Shown here: positions 34,644-43,103 of the stretch, piece by piece
Layout: every line of letters starts with the position of its first letter
Numbering within the stretch: position 1 is the stretch's first letter
Translations under genes and position numbers: made by a program
The notes under the pieces: generated by a model
The model's input: only the letters and a program-made list of their open reading frames with translations
What the model was told of the DNA's origin: nothing
The model's database searches: none
NCBI GenBank assembly: GCA_036501485.1
Contig: DASYAG010000016.1
Span: 62,001-126,000, forward strand
Length of the DNA: 64,000 nucleotides
Reading direction: 5' to 3'
From: PALSA-607 sp036501485
GTDB taxonomy: Bacteria; Actinomycetota; Actinomycetes; Acidothermales; Acidothermaceae

Positions 34644-35815
34644 CCCTGCCAGTCGTCACCGCTGTACGAACCCTCGTTACCGCGCCGGACGGCGTGAACC
34701 TGGTCGTCGTCCGCGTCGAGACCGATGTCGACGGTCTGTACGGATTGGGCTGCGGAACGTTCACGTTCCGGGCCCATGCGGTGGCGCAGGTGGTCGATAC
34801 CTACCTCGCCCCACGGCTCGTCGGTCGACCGATTGGCGATATCACCGACATCTTCTATTCGCTGTATCTGGCGCCCTACTGGCGGACCGGCCCGATCGAG
34901 AACAACGCGCTCAGCGCCATCGATCTCGCGCTTTGGGATCTGAAAGGCAAGCTCGCGGGCATGCCCGTGTGGTCGCTGCTCGGCGGCAAGGTCCGACAGT
35001 ACCTCGATGCGTACCGCACTGTGCTCGCGCCGACTGAGGGCGAACTTGTCGACATCGTGAGGCAGCGGATCGACGAGGGTGAGTCGAGCTTCCGTGTGTT
35101 GCTGGAGGATCCGGGCGATCCGACCGCGGTCCCGTATTACGGCGAGCCTTATATGAACGCGATGGAGTCGTTGCTGAGGTTGCTGCGACGGCAGCTCGGC
35201 GACGAACCGAGACTCATCGTCGATGTTCACGGTCGATTGTCGCCGTCGGAGTGCATCCGTTTTGCCGGCGCAATCGAAGAGTCAAAGCCTTACTACCTTG
35301 AGGATCCACTGGTTCTCGAGGACCTGGGCTGGCTGCCGAGACTGCGTGCGCAGACGCGGCTGCCGATCGCCATGGGCGAGTTATTCACCGACGTGAACGA
35401 ATACGCGGCGCCGATCTCGCGGCGCGAGATCGACTTCATCCGTTGTCACATCACGAGCATCGGCGGTCTAACCCCAGCGATTCGACTCATGCATTTCGCT
35501 GAGGTGTTCGGCGTCAAGACCGCGTGGCATGGGCCGGCGGATCTCTCACCGATCGGCCACGCCGCGAACGCCGCTTTGGGGATCTCGGCCCTGAACTTCG
35601 GGATTCACGAACATTCGCAGCCGGGCGCGGCGACCCAAGAGGTCTTCCCGGGCAGTCTTGTCATGAGCGGGGGTCGGGTGGTTCCAAGCGATGCGCCGGG
35701 GTGGGGGATCGACTTCGACGAGAAGCGAGCTGCCCGGCACGAAGCGGTGTCGGGTGACGTGCGGTCGTTCCTCGAGTTTCGCCGTCGCGCCGACGGAACT
35801 ATCCAGCACCCGTAG
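34640..35815 (+). CDS. enolase-superfamily dehydratase, mannonate dehydratase (ManD/RspA) type
   Basis: A 391-residue enzyme of the mandelate racemase/muconate lactonizing family. The N-terminal capping domain contains GRPIGDITDIFYSLYLAPYW and the barrel carries the metal ligands in LIVDVHGRLS, YYLEDPLVLED and AMGELFTDVNEY. A His in TAWHGPADLSPIGHAANAAL is the likely general acid, as in the ManD group that dehydrates mannonate or gluconate. It is coupled to the 65-residue gene. The last 17 bases overlap the decayed TetR fragment on the other strand. Confidence 0.88.
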   Translation: MTLPVVTAVRTLVTAPDGVNLVVVRVETDVDGLYGLGCGTFTFRAHAVAQVVDTYLAPRLVGRPIGDITDIFYSLYLAPYWRTGPIENNALSAIDLALWDLKGKLAGMPVWSLLGGKVRQYLDAYRTVLAPTEGELVDIVRQRIDEGESSFRVLLEDPGDPTAVPYYGEPYMNAMESLLRLLRRQLGDEPRLIVDVHGRLSPSECIRFAGAIEESKPYYLEDPLVLEDLGWLPRLRAQTRLPIAMGELFTDVNEYAAPISRREIDFIRCHITSIGGLTPAIRLMHFAEVFGVKTAWHGPADLSPIGHAANAALGISALNFGIHEHSQPGAATQEVFPGSLVMSGGRVVPSDAPGWGIDFDEKRAARHEAVSGDVRSFLEFRRRADGTIQHP

Positions 35816-36002
35816 TTTGTCCGCGCCGTAAGGCGAGCCGGGCAAGAACCGCGTCAACCAGGGCATCGGTGAACCTCGGTGACACGGGTTGTCCGGTGAC
35901 CAGCACCCGGTAGTAGCTACATGCGCGAGCCGCGCCAACGGCTACGTCAACGTCGCGTTCCCGGTCGAAGACGGCATGGAGATCAGCTGTCGGGCCTGAC
36001 TA
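35799..36002 (-). pseudogene. TetR-family regulator, C-terminal remnant
   Basis: Reading the minus strand from about 36000 to the TAG at 35799–35801 gives an uninterrupted 66-residue piece containing AARACSYYRVLVTGQPVSPR and FTDALVDAVLARLALR, which is the typical end of a TetR C-terminal domain. It has no start codon and no DNA-binding half; the response regulator ends at 36003 right where that half should be. It is therefore a 5'-truncated relic, probably of the regulator that once controlled the neighbouring dehydratase. Confidence 0.6.
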
Positions 36003-36671
36003 TCACGCGAGCCCGTGCTGGTGGGCGTAGTTAATTGCGGCTGCGCGATCGCGGGAGCCGGTCTTCGCGAAGATACGATTGATGTGGCTCTTCACCGTGT
36101 GGCTGCTGACCACGAGATGGGCGGCAATCTCGGTGTTGCTCTGCCCGGAGGCAATCAGCGTAAGGATTTCGGCCTCTCGCGACGTGAGCCCGTCGGGTAG
36201 TTCTGTTACAGCTTCACGAGGCCGGACGTCGCGGTGCTCGGCCGCGGCGAGAAGCGTCGCCTGCACGGCCGGATCTAGGACGGACAAACCCTGCGAGGCG
36301 GCGTGTAATGCCCTCGCAATGTCAGTGCGGTCGGCGTCTTTGGTGAGATAGCTGCGTGCGCCGGCGCGCAACGCGGCGAGCACGGAGGTGTCGTCGGAGT
36401 ACGTCGTCAAGATGACGATCGCGACGTCGGGATGCTCCGCCGTAAGTCGGGCGGTGGTCTCGATGCCGTCGAGCACCGGCATGTGCAGGTCGAGCAGGAT
36501 CGCATCGGGTTGATGCTGTGCGACAAGCGCAAGCGCCTCTTCACCGTTCGCAGCCGATGCGATCACGTCGATATCGGGCAGCATCCCGAGCAGCAACACC
36601 AGTCCTTCCCGGACGCTCGCTTGATCGTCGGCCACGATGATCCGCAACGGCAACACATCGTCGTCCGTCAT
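36003..36671 (-). CDS. NarL/FixJ-type response regulator
   Basis: A 222-residue two-component response regulator. The receiver (IIVADDQASVREGLVLLLGM; AILLDLHMPVLDGIET, phospho-acceptor Asp in that strand) is followed by a LuxR-type helix-turn-helix (LTSREAEILTLIASGQSN; VVSSHTVKSHINRIFAK). The ATG at 36671 overlaps the stop of the sensor kinase (ATGA), which fixes both the start and the partnership. Longer starts would read into the kinase gene. Confidence 0.93.
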   Translation of the reverse strand: MTDDDVLPLRIIVADDQASVREGLVLLLGMLPDIDVIASAANGEEALALVAQHQPDAILLDLHMPVLDGIETTARLTAEHPDVAIVILTTYSDDTSVLAALRAGARSYLTKDADRTDIARALHAASQGLSVLDPAVQATLLAAAEHRDVRPREAVTELPDGLTSREAEILTLIASGQSNTEIAAHLVVSSHTVKSHINRIFAKTGSRDRAAAINYAHQHGLA

Positions 36672-37864
36672 CGAGGGACCTGCGCACGTACGGCCCAGCA
36701 CTCGCCCTCGGGACCCGCGCTCAACGTGCCGCGTATGAGCAGCAACCGCTCGCGCATGCCAGTCAGGCCGTAGCCTCCGTTGACGCCACTCAACAGCGGC
36801 GCGGCGCCGTCCGACCTCTCAAGCGGATTCGTGATCGCGAGATGCATCGCGTCGTCGTTGTAACTGAGCACCACCTGCACGGGTTGGTGTGGTGCATGTT
36901 TAGCGGCGTTGACGAGTGCTTCCTGTGCAGTGCGGATGAACGCGACCGTCGCTTCCGGGGTGAGGTCTGTGGGTTCGCCCTCAATCGAGAATTCGACGGC
37001 TGTGCCGTGACGTTCCCGGTGTGTCTGAGCGAGGTTGGTGATCTGTTCATCAAGTCGAGTTGCGTCGCCGCGCAAGGCCTGCACAGCGCGTCGCGTCTCG
37101 ACGAGGCCGTCGCTCGCCATGCGCTGGGCTTGCGTGAGCATGCTGACCGCCCGCTCGACGTCGCCGTCGTCGGTGAGCACCGCGCGAACCGCCTGGATTT
37201 GAATCCCGAGAGCGCCAAGGGAGTGGGCAAGAACGTCGTGGATCTCGCGTGCAATGCGATTGCGTTCATCGAGGACGGCGACATTGCGCTGTTCGGTGCG
37301 CAGTTGTTCGGATTGCTCGAGCAGCGACTGCGACTGCTCGGCCTGCATCTTGTAGCCACGACGGTTACGGCCGGCGATGAACGTCGAGAGCACTATCAAT
37401 GGGTAGCCGACAACCGCCGCGGTACTGGCGTTGAAGGCGATCGCGCCGACTTCTGCCGCCAGGATGCCGACGCAGGTCACCAGCGACCCGGCCAGCAACC
37501 CGGTGTCGGCACCACCAGCAAGCGCCGCGACGGCCGCGAAACCGATCAGTGCACCGCCGTTGGGGGCGTTGCAGGCGGCGCCAGCGACTGCTGCCAGGAC
37601 GCCCATCCCGACCGCCGTCGTCGTTTGCGACAACTGCCACTGACGGACGTCAGCGACAAGCCAGGCGGCGACCAACGCCAGGCTGATCGCGTACGCCGCG
37701 ATTTCAAACGCGAGGTGGTTGCCGTGCGCGGAAGAGGAGGTCGCGAAGGTGAGGACGCCGATCAGCGCACACGCCGTGGCGCGTATGAGCCAGTTCAGCG
37801 TCGCCAACATGAGACCAGTGTGTCGCTCCTGGGCCTCCATCCCGCTGTTCAGGCCCTCGATCAC
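36668..37864 (-). CDS. sensor histidine kinase, HisKA_3 family
   Basis: A 398-residue membrane kinase. Five or six hydrophobic helices fill residues about 22–170 (ATACALIGVLTFATSSSA; AYAISLALVAAWLVADV; LIGFAAVAALAGGA), with almost no external sensor loop. The phospho-acceptor His is in NRIAREIHDVLAHSLGALGI and the ATP domain has AQEALVNAAKHA and GGYGLTGMRERL. The GTG at 37864 overlaps the stop of the upstream membrane protein (GTGA); an ATG at 37840 is an alternative. Stimulus unknown; the coupled membrane protein may be a sensing partner. Confidence 0.88.
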   Translation of the reverse strand: MIEGLNSGMEAQERHTGLMLATLNWLIRATACALIGVLTFATSSSAHGNHLAFEIAAYAISLALVAAWLVADVRQWQLSQTTTAVGMGVLAAVAGAACNAPNGGALIGFAAVAALAGGADTGLLAGSLVTCVGILAAEVGAIAFNASTAAVVGYPLIVLSTFIAGRNRRGYKMQAEQSQSLLEQSEQLRTEQRNVAVLDERNRIAREIHDVLAHSLGALGIQIQAVRAVLTDDGDVERAVSMLTQAQRMASDGLVETRRAVQALRGDATRLDEQITNLAQTHRERHGTAVEFSIEGEPTDLTPEATVAFIRTAQEALVNAAKHAPHQPVQVVLSYNDDAMHLAITNPLERSDGAAPLLSGVNGGYGLTGMRERLLLIRGTLSAGPEGECWAVRAQVPR

Positions 37865-38388
37865 GAGGTGGGTCGCCCCGACGTCATGCCCGCCATGAAC
37901 ACCCGGCCGTCCTTCTCCGGCGCGAACGGGATCCCCGCGAACAACGCGCGTGGGACGACGACTGCGGCCTGACCGAGCCGGTTGATGCCCAACATCAGCA
38001 GAATCGTTGCGCTCGATGCAGCCACGTGGGCATGGACGCCGTCGGCAACTCCGATGATCGCCACGCGCGCCGCGATAAGCAGCACCCAGAGCCACAGGCC
38101 CTTGGGCGGCAGTTGCCCCCACAGCGATCCGTTGCGCGACTCCAAGCGCATGACGCGGCCTTGCAGCGTGCCGATGCCCGCCACGATGACGCCGCCAACG
38201 ACGAGGCAGGCGACATCAACGGGCTGCACGTGGTGGCTCTTGCCACTCAGGTCGGCGACGCCGATCGCTGTGAGGATGACGGGGAGCAGCATGACCCGCT
38301 TGCCGCGCAGTGGCTCGCCGACCAACTGGCGGCCGATGACGTACGCGACGATGCCGATCACGGCGATGATCGGGAGGATCTCGGACAC
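37861..38388 (-). CDS. four-helix membrane protein coupled to the two-component system
   Basis: A 175-residue integral membrane protein with helices ILPIIAVIGIVAYVIG, VMLLPVILTAIGVADL, VDVACLVVGGVIVAGIG and LWLWVLLIAARVAIIGVA. It starts with a GTG preceded by GAGGAG and its stop overlaps the kinase start. Layout and the placement of Arg/Gly residues resemble DUF1453-like proteins, and the divergent gene at 38604 has the same pattern. It may feed a signal to the kinase or be a target of the system. Confidence 0.75.
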   Translation of the reverse strand: MSEILPIIAVIGIVAYVIGRQLVGEPLRGKRVMLLPVILTAIGVADLSGKSHHVQPVDVACLVVGGVIVAGIGTLQGRVMRLESRNGSLWGQLPPKGLWLWVLLIAARVAIIGVADGVHAHVAASSATILLMLGINRLGQAAVVVPRALFAGIPFAPEKDGRVFMAGMTSGRPTS

Positions 38389-38603
38389 GGGGTGCTCCTC
38401 GGGTTCGTGGTGGCTTGCCTGACCCGACTGACGCTAAGCGGCTTGCGCGATCCAGACGTCGGCCTACGGGTTGAGCTTCGGGTTGAGAGATTGCGGCCCG
38501 GTCTCATACCGCAGACCCACCCCTGAGCCGACGTGCTCAGCCGACAATCGGCGCAAAGTCAGTGGCGTCCGCAGCACTCGTCCAGCTCAAGGAGCCACCG
38601 CTC

Positions 38604-39128
38604 ATGTCCCCACTTACGCAGGCAATGATCATCAACGCAGTCGTGCTGGTCGCCGTGCTCGAGGCCGATCTCGGCCCGCACCGCAAGATCGGCAGGCTTC
38701 GGATTGTCAGGCCGCTTCTGATGGCCGGCGCGATCGTCCCGCTCTACCTGACTGCCCTGACGACCCACGGCACCGGCTTCGCCCTCGAAATCGCGGGTGC
38801 TGTCGCCGGCCTGCTCCTGGGCCTCGTCGCCACGATGTTGATGAAGGTTTATCGCAGCCCGAAGACCGGCAAGCCCGCGAGCCGTGCAGGACTCGGCTAC
38901 GCCGCTGTGTGGGTCGTCGTCATCGGTGCCCGCGCGGCGTTCTCTTACGGTTCGAGCCACTGGTTCAGCTCGCAGCTGGGTAGCTGGATGAGCAAGCACG
39001 ACGTCTCGGTCGACGCCATCACGAACACGCTTGTGCTGATGGCTGTCGTCATGGTCGCCACACGCACGATCGGCATGGCCACCCGCACTCGGGCCGTGAC
39101 TTCGCACGCCGCCGCCGTCCCCGCATAG
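38604..39128 (+). CDS. four-helix membrane protein, probable paralogue of 37861–38388
   Basis: A 174-residue membrane protein with helices MIINAVVLVAVLEADLG, PLLMAGAIVPLYLTALT, IAGAVAGLLLGLVATMLM, YAAVWVVVIGARAAFSYG and TNTLVLMAVVMVATRTIG. Equal length, the Arg-Pro-Leu-Leu segment before helix 2 and the Trp-Val-Val..Ala-Arg segment in helix 4 match the divergent protein. AAGGAG lies nine bases before the ATG at 38604. The 215-base gap between the two divergent genes may be a target of the response regulator. Confidence 0.75.
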   Translation: MSPLTQAMIINAVVLVAVLEADLGPHRKIGRLRIVRPLLMAGAIVPLYLTALTTHGTGFALEIAGAVAGLLLGLVATMLMKVYRSPKTGKPASRAGLGYAAVWVVVIGARAAFSYGSSHWFSSQLGSWMSKHDVSVDAITNTLVLMAVVMVATRTIGMATRTRAVTSHAAAVPA

Positions 39129-39159
39129 AGTGTCGCCCCACGTGACTGTCAGGGGCCAC

Positions 39160-40749
39160 ATGACAACGCAGGTTCTCACCGGCGGTATGGTCGTCGACGG
39201 CACGGGGACCGACCGCTTTCGAGCGGACGTCACTGTGTCGGACGGAGTCATCACCGAACTTGTGCCGCCGGGTACAGCAGCGTCCCTAGGCCCGCGAATC
39301 GATGTGAGCGGACTCATCGTCGCGCCGGGCTTCATCGACATGCATGCCCATTCAGATCTCGCGGTGGTCAACGATCCTGAGCACACCGCGAAGGTCTGGC
39401 AGGGCGTCACCTGTGAAGTTCTGGGCCAGGACGGCTTGAGCTACGCGCCGGTCACGGACGAGACGCTGCCGCAGATTGTGTCGCAAATAGCTGGCTGGAA
39501 CGGCGAACCCGATATCGCGCCCGAGTGGCGAACCGTGGCGCAGTATCTGGCCCGAGTCGATCTCGGCGCACCGGTGAACGTCGCATACCTCGTGCCACAC
39601 GGCAACATCCGGATGGCCGTACTCGGAACAGAGCAGCGCGCACCAACGCCCGATGAACTCGATCGCATGGTCGCCATGGCCGCGCAGGGTATGGCCGAGG
39701 GTGCCGTGGGTTTGTCGACGGGTTTGACGTACACACCGGGCATGTATGCGGACGACGATGAGATCGTCGCGTTGCTCGTGCCGGTCCGCGACGCTGGCGG
39801 CTACTACTGCCCGCACCATCGCAACTACGGTCGCTCGGTGGTGCAGGGCTATCAGGACTGTTTGAGCATTGCCAAGCGCGCGGATGTCGGTCTGCATCTC
39901 GCGCATTGCCATGTGAACTACCGACAAAATGCCGGTCGAGCGTCGGAGCTACTCGATGCCATCGACGCGGCCGTTGCGCAGGACGGGCTCGACGTCAGCC
40001 TCGACACGTACCCCTACCTCGCGGGCGCGACCTATCTGGCTGCGCTGTTGCCGAGTTGGGCGAATGCAGGTGGCACTGACGCCGTCGTTTCGCGATTGCT
40101 CGACCCGCAGACGCGCCGGCGAATCCTCTATGAGATCGAGGTATCCGGATCGGACGGATCGCACGACATGCCAGTCGACTGGTCGACGATCTCCGTGTCG
40201 GGCGTGGCCGACCCGCGATCGGCGTGGGCGGTCGGCGCGACCATCGCCGAACTCGCCCATGCTCGAGGCGTTGATCCCGGCGTACTCTTCTGCGACCTAT
40301 TGGTCGCAGATCGCTTAGGTGCCGGCTGTCTTGTGCACGTGGGCAACGAAGACAACGTGCGCACCATCATGCGACACCGTGCACACACGGCCGGTAGCGA
40401 CGGGATTCTCGTCGGCGAGCGACCACATCCACGCGGCTGGGGAACCTTTCCGCGCTACCTCGGCACCTACGTCCGCGAACTCGGCGTTCTGAGCCTCGAG
40501 GAATGCGTTGCGCACCTGACCTCGCGGCCGGCCCGGCGGCTTCGGATGGCCGATCGCGGCGTGCTGCGAGTGGGCGCTGCGGCGGACATCGTCGTGTTCG
40601 ATGCGGACACGATCGATGCGACCGCGACCTACGACGATCCCCGCCGCCAACCACAAGGGATTGAGCACGTGATGGTAAACGGCGAGTACACGCTGCGGGA
40701 TCGCCACCGAACTGACGGCCTGCCCGGGCGCGCAATCCGGCGCGCCTAG
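39160..40749 (+). CDS. N-acyl-D-amino-acid deacylase-type amidohydrolase
   Basis: A 529-residue metal-dependent amidohydrolase. The first metal pair is in GFIDMHAHSDLA, the second metal site in YYCPHHRNYG and HLAHCHVNYRQN, and the catalytic Asp in AHTAGSDGILVGERPHPRGW. The C-terminal strand domain (LRVGAAADIVVFDADTIDA) is usual for the D-aminoacylase/D-glutamate deacylase group. AGGGG is five bases before the ATG at 39160; the GTG at 39130 is less likely. It would release D-amino acids from N-acylated forms, for example from cell-wall turnover. Confidence 0.87.
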   Translation: MTTQVLTGGMVVDGTGTDRFRADVTVSDGVITELVPPGTAASLGPRIDVSGLIVAPGFIDMHAHSDLAVVNDPEHTAKVWQGVTCEVLGQDGLSYAPVTDETLPQIVSQIAGWNGEPDIAPEWRTVAQYLARVDLGAPVNVAYLVPHGNIRMAVLGTEQRAPTPDELDRMVAMAAQGMAEGAVGLSTGLTYTPGMYADDDEIVALLVPVRDAGGYYCPHHRNYGRSVVQGYQDCLSIAKRADVGLHLAHCHVNYRQNAGRASELLDAIDAAVAQDGLDVSLDTYPYLAGATYLAALLPSWANAGGTDAVVSRLLDPQTRRRILYEIEVSGSDGSHDMPVDWSTISVSGVADPRSAWAVGATIAELAHARGVDPGVLFCDLLVADRLGAGCLVHVGNEDNVRTIMRHRAHTAGSDGILVGERPHPRGWGTFPRYLGTYVRELGVLSLEECVAHLTSRPARRLRMADRGVLRVGAAADIVVFDADTIDATATYDDPRRQPQGIEHVMVNGEYTLRDRHRTDGLPGRAIRRA

Positions 40750-40764
40750 AGTCGCACGAGCCGT

Positions 40765-41193
40765 CTACGCGCCGACGAACTCGGCTACTTGGGTGAGGCG
40801 GAAGCTGTTGCCAGACGGGTCACGGAATCCTGCATCGATTCCGTACGGCCGCTCCTCGGGAACCTCGGTGAACTCCACGCCACGAGCGCGCAGGTTCTCG
40901 TACGACGCTCGGCAGTCGTCAGTGGTGAGGAACACCGTGCCGGCGAACCCCTTGGCCATCAGCTCGCGGACATCCTCGGAGGTCTGCGCGTCCATCAGCG
41001 GTGCGCCGGGAATCGCCATCAGCACGATCGCGAAATCGGGCTGGTCGACAGGACCAACAGTCAGCCACCGGAAGTTGCCCATCTCGGCCATCGTGACGTC
41101 GGCGCGAACTTCCATGCCGAGCTTCTTCGTATAGAACGCGAGCGCCTCGTCCTGGTCATGCACCCACAGTTGAGTGTTGGCGATCTTGTACAT
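40765..41193 (-). CDS. VOC-family (glyoxalase-like) protein, partner of AraC regulator
   Basis: A 142-residue VOC protein: IANTQLWVHDQDEALAFYTK, KLGMEVRADVTMAEMGNFRW and FRDPSGNSFRLTQVAEFVGA. The last block supplies the usual Glu/Gln metal position as Arg/Thr, so metal use is uncertain. Its ATG lies inside the end of the AraC gene with a 38-base overlap, so the two are co-translated; AraC–VOC pairs of this kind are common and the regulator normally controls its partner. Confidence 0.85.
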   Translation of the reverse strand: MYKIANTQLWVHDQDEALAFYTKKLGMEVRADVTMAEMGNFRWLTVGPVDQPDFAIVLMAIPGAPLMDAQTSEDVRELMAKGFAGTVFLTTDDCRASYENLRARGVEFTEVPEERPYGIDAGFRDPSGNSFRLTQVAEFVGA

Positions 41194-41665
41194 GCTGTCC
41201 TCCGTGATCGTTTGTCGGTGTACTCGACGCTACTGAGGCTGGCGCGTTCCCGTCTTCTCGAAACGTGCGCAACAGCGGGCGACTGTAGGCACGAACGACG
41301 CACGCCGGCACGCGCGCGAAGGCGGACGCCGGCGGGAAGGACGCGCGGTACGCGGTTGGGGTCGTCCCGAACATGCGTCGAAAGCTCGTGGTGAATGAGC
41401 CGATGCTCGCCAACCCGACAGCGACGCAAATGTCGGCGACGGAGTTGTCGGTACTGCGCAGGAGCGCGGCGGCTCGTTCGAGGCGGCGGGTGAGCAAATA
41501 GGCGTGTGGTGACTCCCCGAAAGCCTTCCGGAACGCGCGGCTGAAGTGTGCCGGCGACAACCCTGCTGCCGTGGCGAGCGCCGAAACGTCGAGCGGCTCG
41601 GCGTATCTCGCGTCGGCTAGGTCCTTGGCGCGCAGTAGGTGCCGGGCGATCGGCAGCTGAGACAT
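41156..41665 (-). CDS. AraC-family transcriptional regulator
   Basis: A 169-residue protein that is essentially the AraC DNA-binding domain: both helix-turn-helix units are present (DVSALATAAGLSPAHFSRAF and SVADICVAVGLASIGSFTTS) with the end PTAYRASFPPASAF. There is no N-terminal sensor domain, so the last 50 residues or a partner protein must give specificity. The ATG at 41665 follows the 3' end of the FMN dehydrogenase gene by 21 bases. It overlaps the VOC gene it probably controls. Confidence 0.85.
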   Translation of the reverse strand: MSQLPIARHLLRAKDLADARYAEPLDVSALATAAGLSPAHFSRAFRKAFGESPHAYLLTRRLERAAALLRSTDNSVADICVAVGLASIGSFTTSFRRMFGTTPTAYRASFPPASAFARVPACVVRAYSRPLLRTFREDGNAPASVASSTPTNDHGGQHVQDRQHSTVGA

Positions 41666-41685
41666 CAGCTTGCGGTGGCCGGCAT

Positions 41686-42897
41686 TCAGGGCAGCTTCAC
41701 GTGCGCGGGGGTCAGTTCGTCGGTCGTTCGGACGCCGAGCAACTGCATCGTGCGGCGCACCTCGCGGGACAGAATCTCCACTGCGCGATCGACCCCGCGT
41801 TCGCCGCCTGCCATGAGTCCGTACAGATACGCGCGGCCGACGAGAGTGGCTTGAGCGCCAAGGGCAATCGCGGCGACAATGTCGGCGCCGGACATGATGC
41901 CGGTGTCGGTCCACACCTCAGTGCGATCCCCGACCGCGTCGAGAACGTCAGGGATCAGGCGCAGTGGCACCGGAGCCTTGTCGAGCTGCCGGCCGCCGTG
42001 ATTGGACAACACGACAGCGTCCGCGCCCGCATCGACGACCCGCCGCGCGTCGTCCACGGTCTGGATGCCCTTGATGATGAGCGGCCCATCCCAAAACGAT
42101 CGCAACCATTCGAGGTCGGCAATCGTCATCGACGGGTCGAAGAGGGCGTCGATGAGTTCGGCGACCGTGCCGCCTGATTCGGTGAGCGACGCGAATGTGA
42201 GTGGGGCAGTGGTGAGCAGGTTGATCCACCACGCTGGATGGGTGGCGGCATCGACAACGGTCTTGATGGTGAGTGCGGGCGGAATCGAGAACCCGTTACG
42301 GGTATCGCGGAGCCGCGGGCCGGCAACCGGAACGTCGACAGTGAGAATCAGCGCCTCGAACCCGGCCGCCTTCGCGCGGTTCATCAAATCCTCGGCGGCC
42401 GCGCGATCTCTCCAGACATAGAGCTGGAACCACTTGCGGGCATCGGGTGCAGCCGCGGCGACGTCCTCGATGGACGTCGTGCCCATCGTCGATAACGCGT
42501 AGGGAATGTCGCGTCGCGCGGCGACCCGCACGACCGCTCGCTCACCCTCGTGATTCATCAGCCGGGTGAAGCCCGTTGGAGCAAAGGCAAATGGCAGCGC
42601 TGACGGCTTGCCCAAGATGTGCGTCGTCATGTCGGCGCCCGAGACGTCGCGCAGGATCGATGGCTGGAACTCGACGTCCCTGAACAGCGTGCGGGCGCGG
42701 CGCAGGCTGATCTCGTCGCCGGCCGCACCATCGGTGTAGTCGAATACCGAGCGGGGCGTGCGCCTGCGGGCGATCGACCGCAGGTCGCCGATCGTCAGCG
42801 CCGCGGCCAATCGACGTCGGGTCGGATTGGGGTCGAACGGCTTCGGGCGCAGTAGCGGCTTGAGTTCGCTCCACTTCGGTACTTGCCGATCAGCCAC
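41686..42897 (-). CDS. FMN-dependent alpha-hydroxy-acid oxidising enzyme (L-lactate dehydrogenase type)
   Basis: A 403-residue TIM-barrel flavoprotein. Recognisable are FAFAPTGFTRLMNHEGERAV, FQLYVWRDRAAAEDLM, ILTVDVPVAGPRLRDTRNGF, the Lys of PLIIKGIQTVDDARRV and the base His in DAVVLSNHGGRQLDKAPVP. The enzyme oxidises L-lactate or a related 2-hydroxy acid to the keto acid, passing electrons to quinone or oxygen. GTG at 42897 with a GGAG element is chosen; the frame stays open to 43116 but that part does not look like the family. A 7-bp palindrome (42984–43001) lies upstream. Confidence 0.9.
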   Translation of the reverse strand: MADRQVPKWSELKPLLRPKPFDPNPTRRRLAAALTIGDLRSIARRRTPRSVFDYTDGAAGDEISLRRARTLFRDVEFQPSILRDVSGADMTTHILGKPSALPFAFAPTGFTRLMNHEGERAVVRVAARRDIPYALSTMGTTSIEDVAAAAPDARKWFQLYVWRDRAAAEDLMNRAKAAGFEALILTVDVPVAGPRLRDTRNGFSIPPALTIKTVVDAATHPAWWINLLTTAPLTFASLTESGGTVAELIDALFDPSMTIADLEWLRSFWDGPLIIKGIQTVDDARRVVDAGADAVVLSNHGGRQLDKAPVPLRLIPDVLDAVGDRTEVWTDTGIMSGADIVAAIALGAQATLVGRAYLYGLMAGGERGVDRAVEILSREVRRTMQLLGVRTTDELTPAHVKLP

Positions 42898-42983
42898 GCG
42901 GTCGCTCCAACGCCAAAAAGGGCATGTCCGGAATCTAGTCCATAGGCCAGCGCTGCCGCCTCCGTCGCAGACGTCCGTACCCA

Positions 42984-43001
42984 CTAGCCCTAACGGGCTA
43001 G
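42984..43001. promoter_or_regulatory. palindrome CTAGCCC–TAAC–GGGCTAG
   Basis: Perfect 7-base arms around a TAAC spacer, midway between the divergent FMN dehydrogenase and HAF-repeat genes. An operator is more likely than a terminator because genes diverge here. Confidence 0.45.
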
Positions 43002-43041
43002 GAGGATTGCGCGCGAAGTCCAGCCATTCGGCGTCCAACAT

Positions 43042-43059
43042 CGGCTTCGCGAGAAGCCG
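43042..43059 (+). other. GNRA-capped hairpin in the leader of the HAF gene
   Basis: CGGCTTC and GAAGCCG form a perfect 7-bp stem closed by a GCGA tetraloop, 45 bases before the ATG at 43104. It may be a structured 5' leader. Confidence 0.35.
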
Positions 43060-43103
43060 CATCGTGTGACACTCGTGACAAGTAATGCCGAGGGGGAGAT
43101 CCA

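Noticed and set aside
36842..37972. Long plus-strand open frame across the histidine kinase
   Set aside because: The minus strand carries the clear kinase motifs; this frame is its complement.
41666..41914. N-terminal extension of the AraC regulator
   Set aside because: It overlaps the end of the FMN dehydrogenase and is Arg-rich noise without family similarity.
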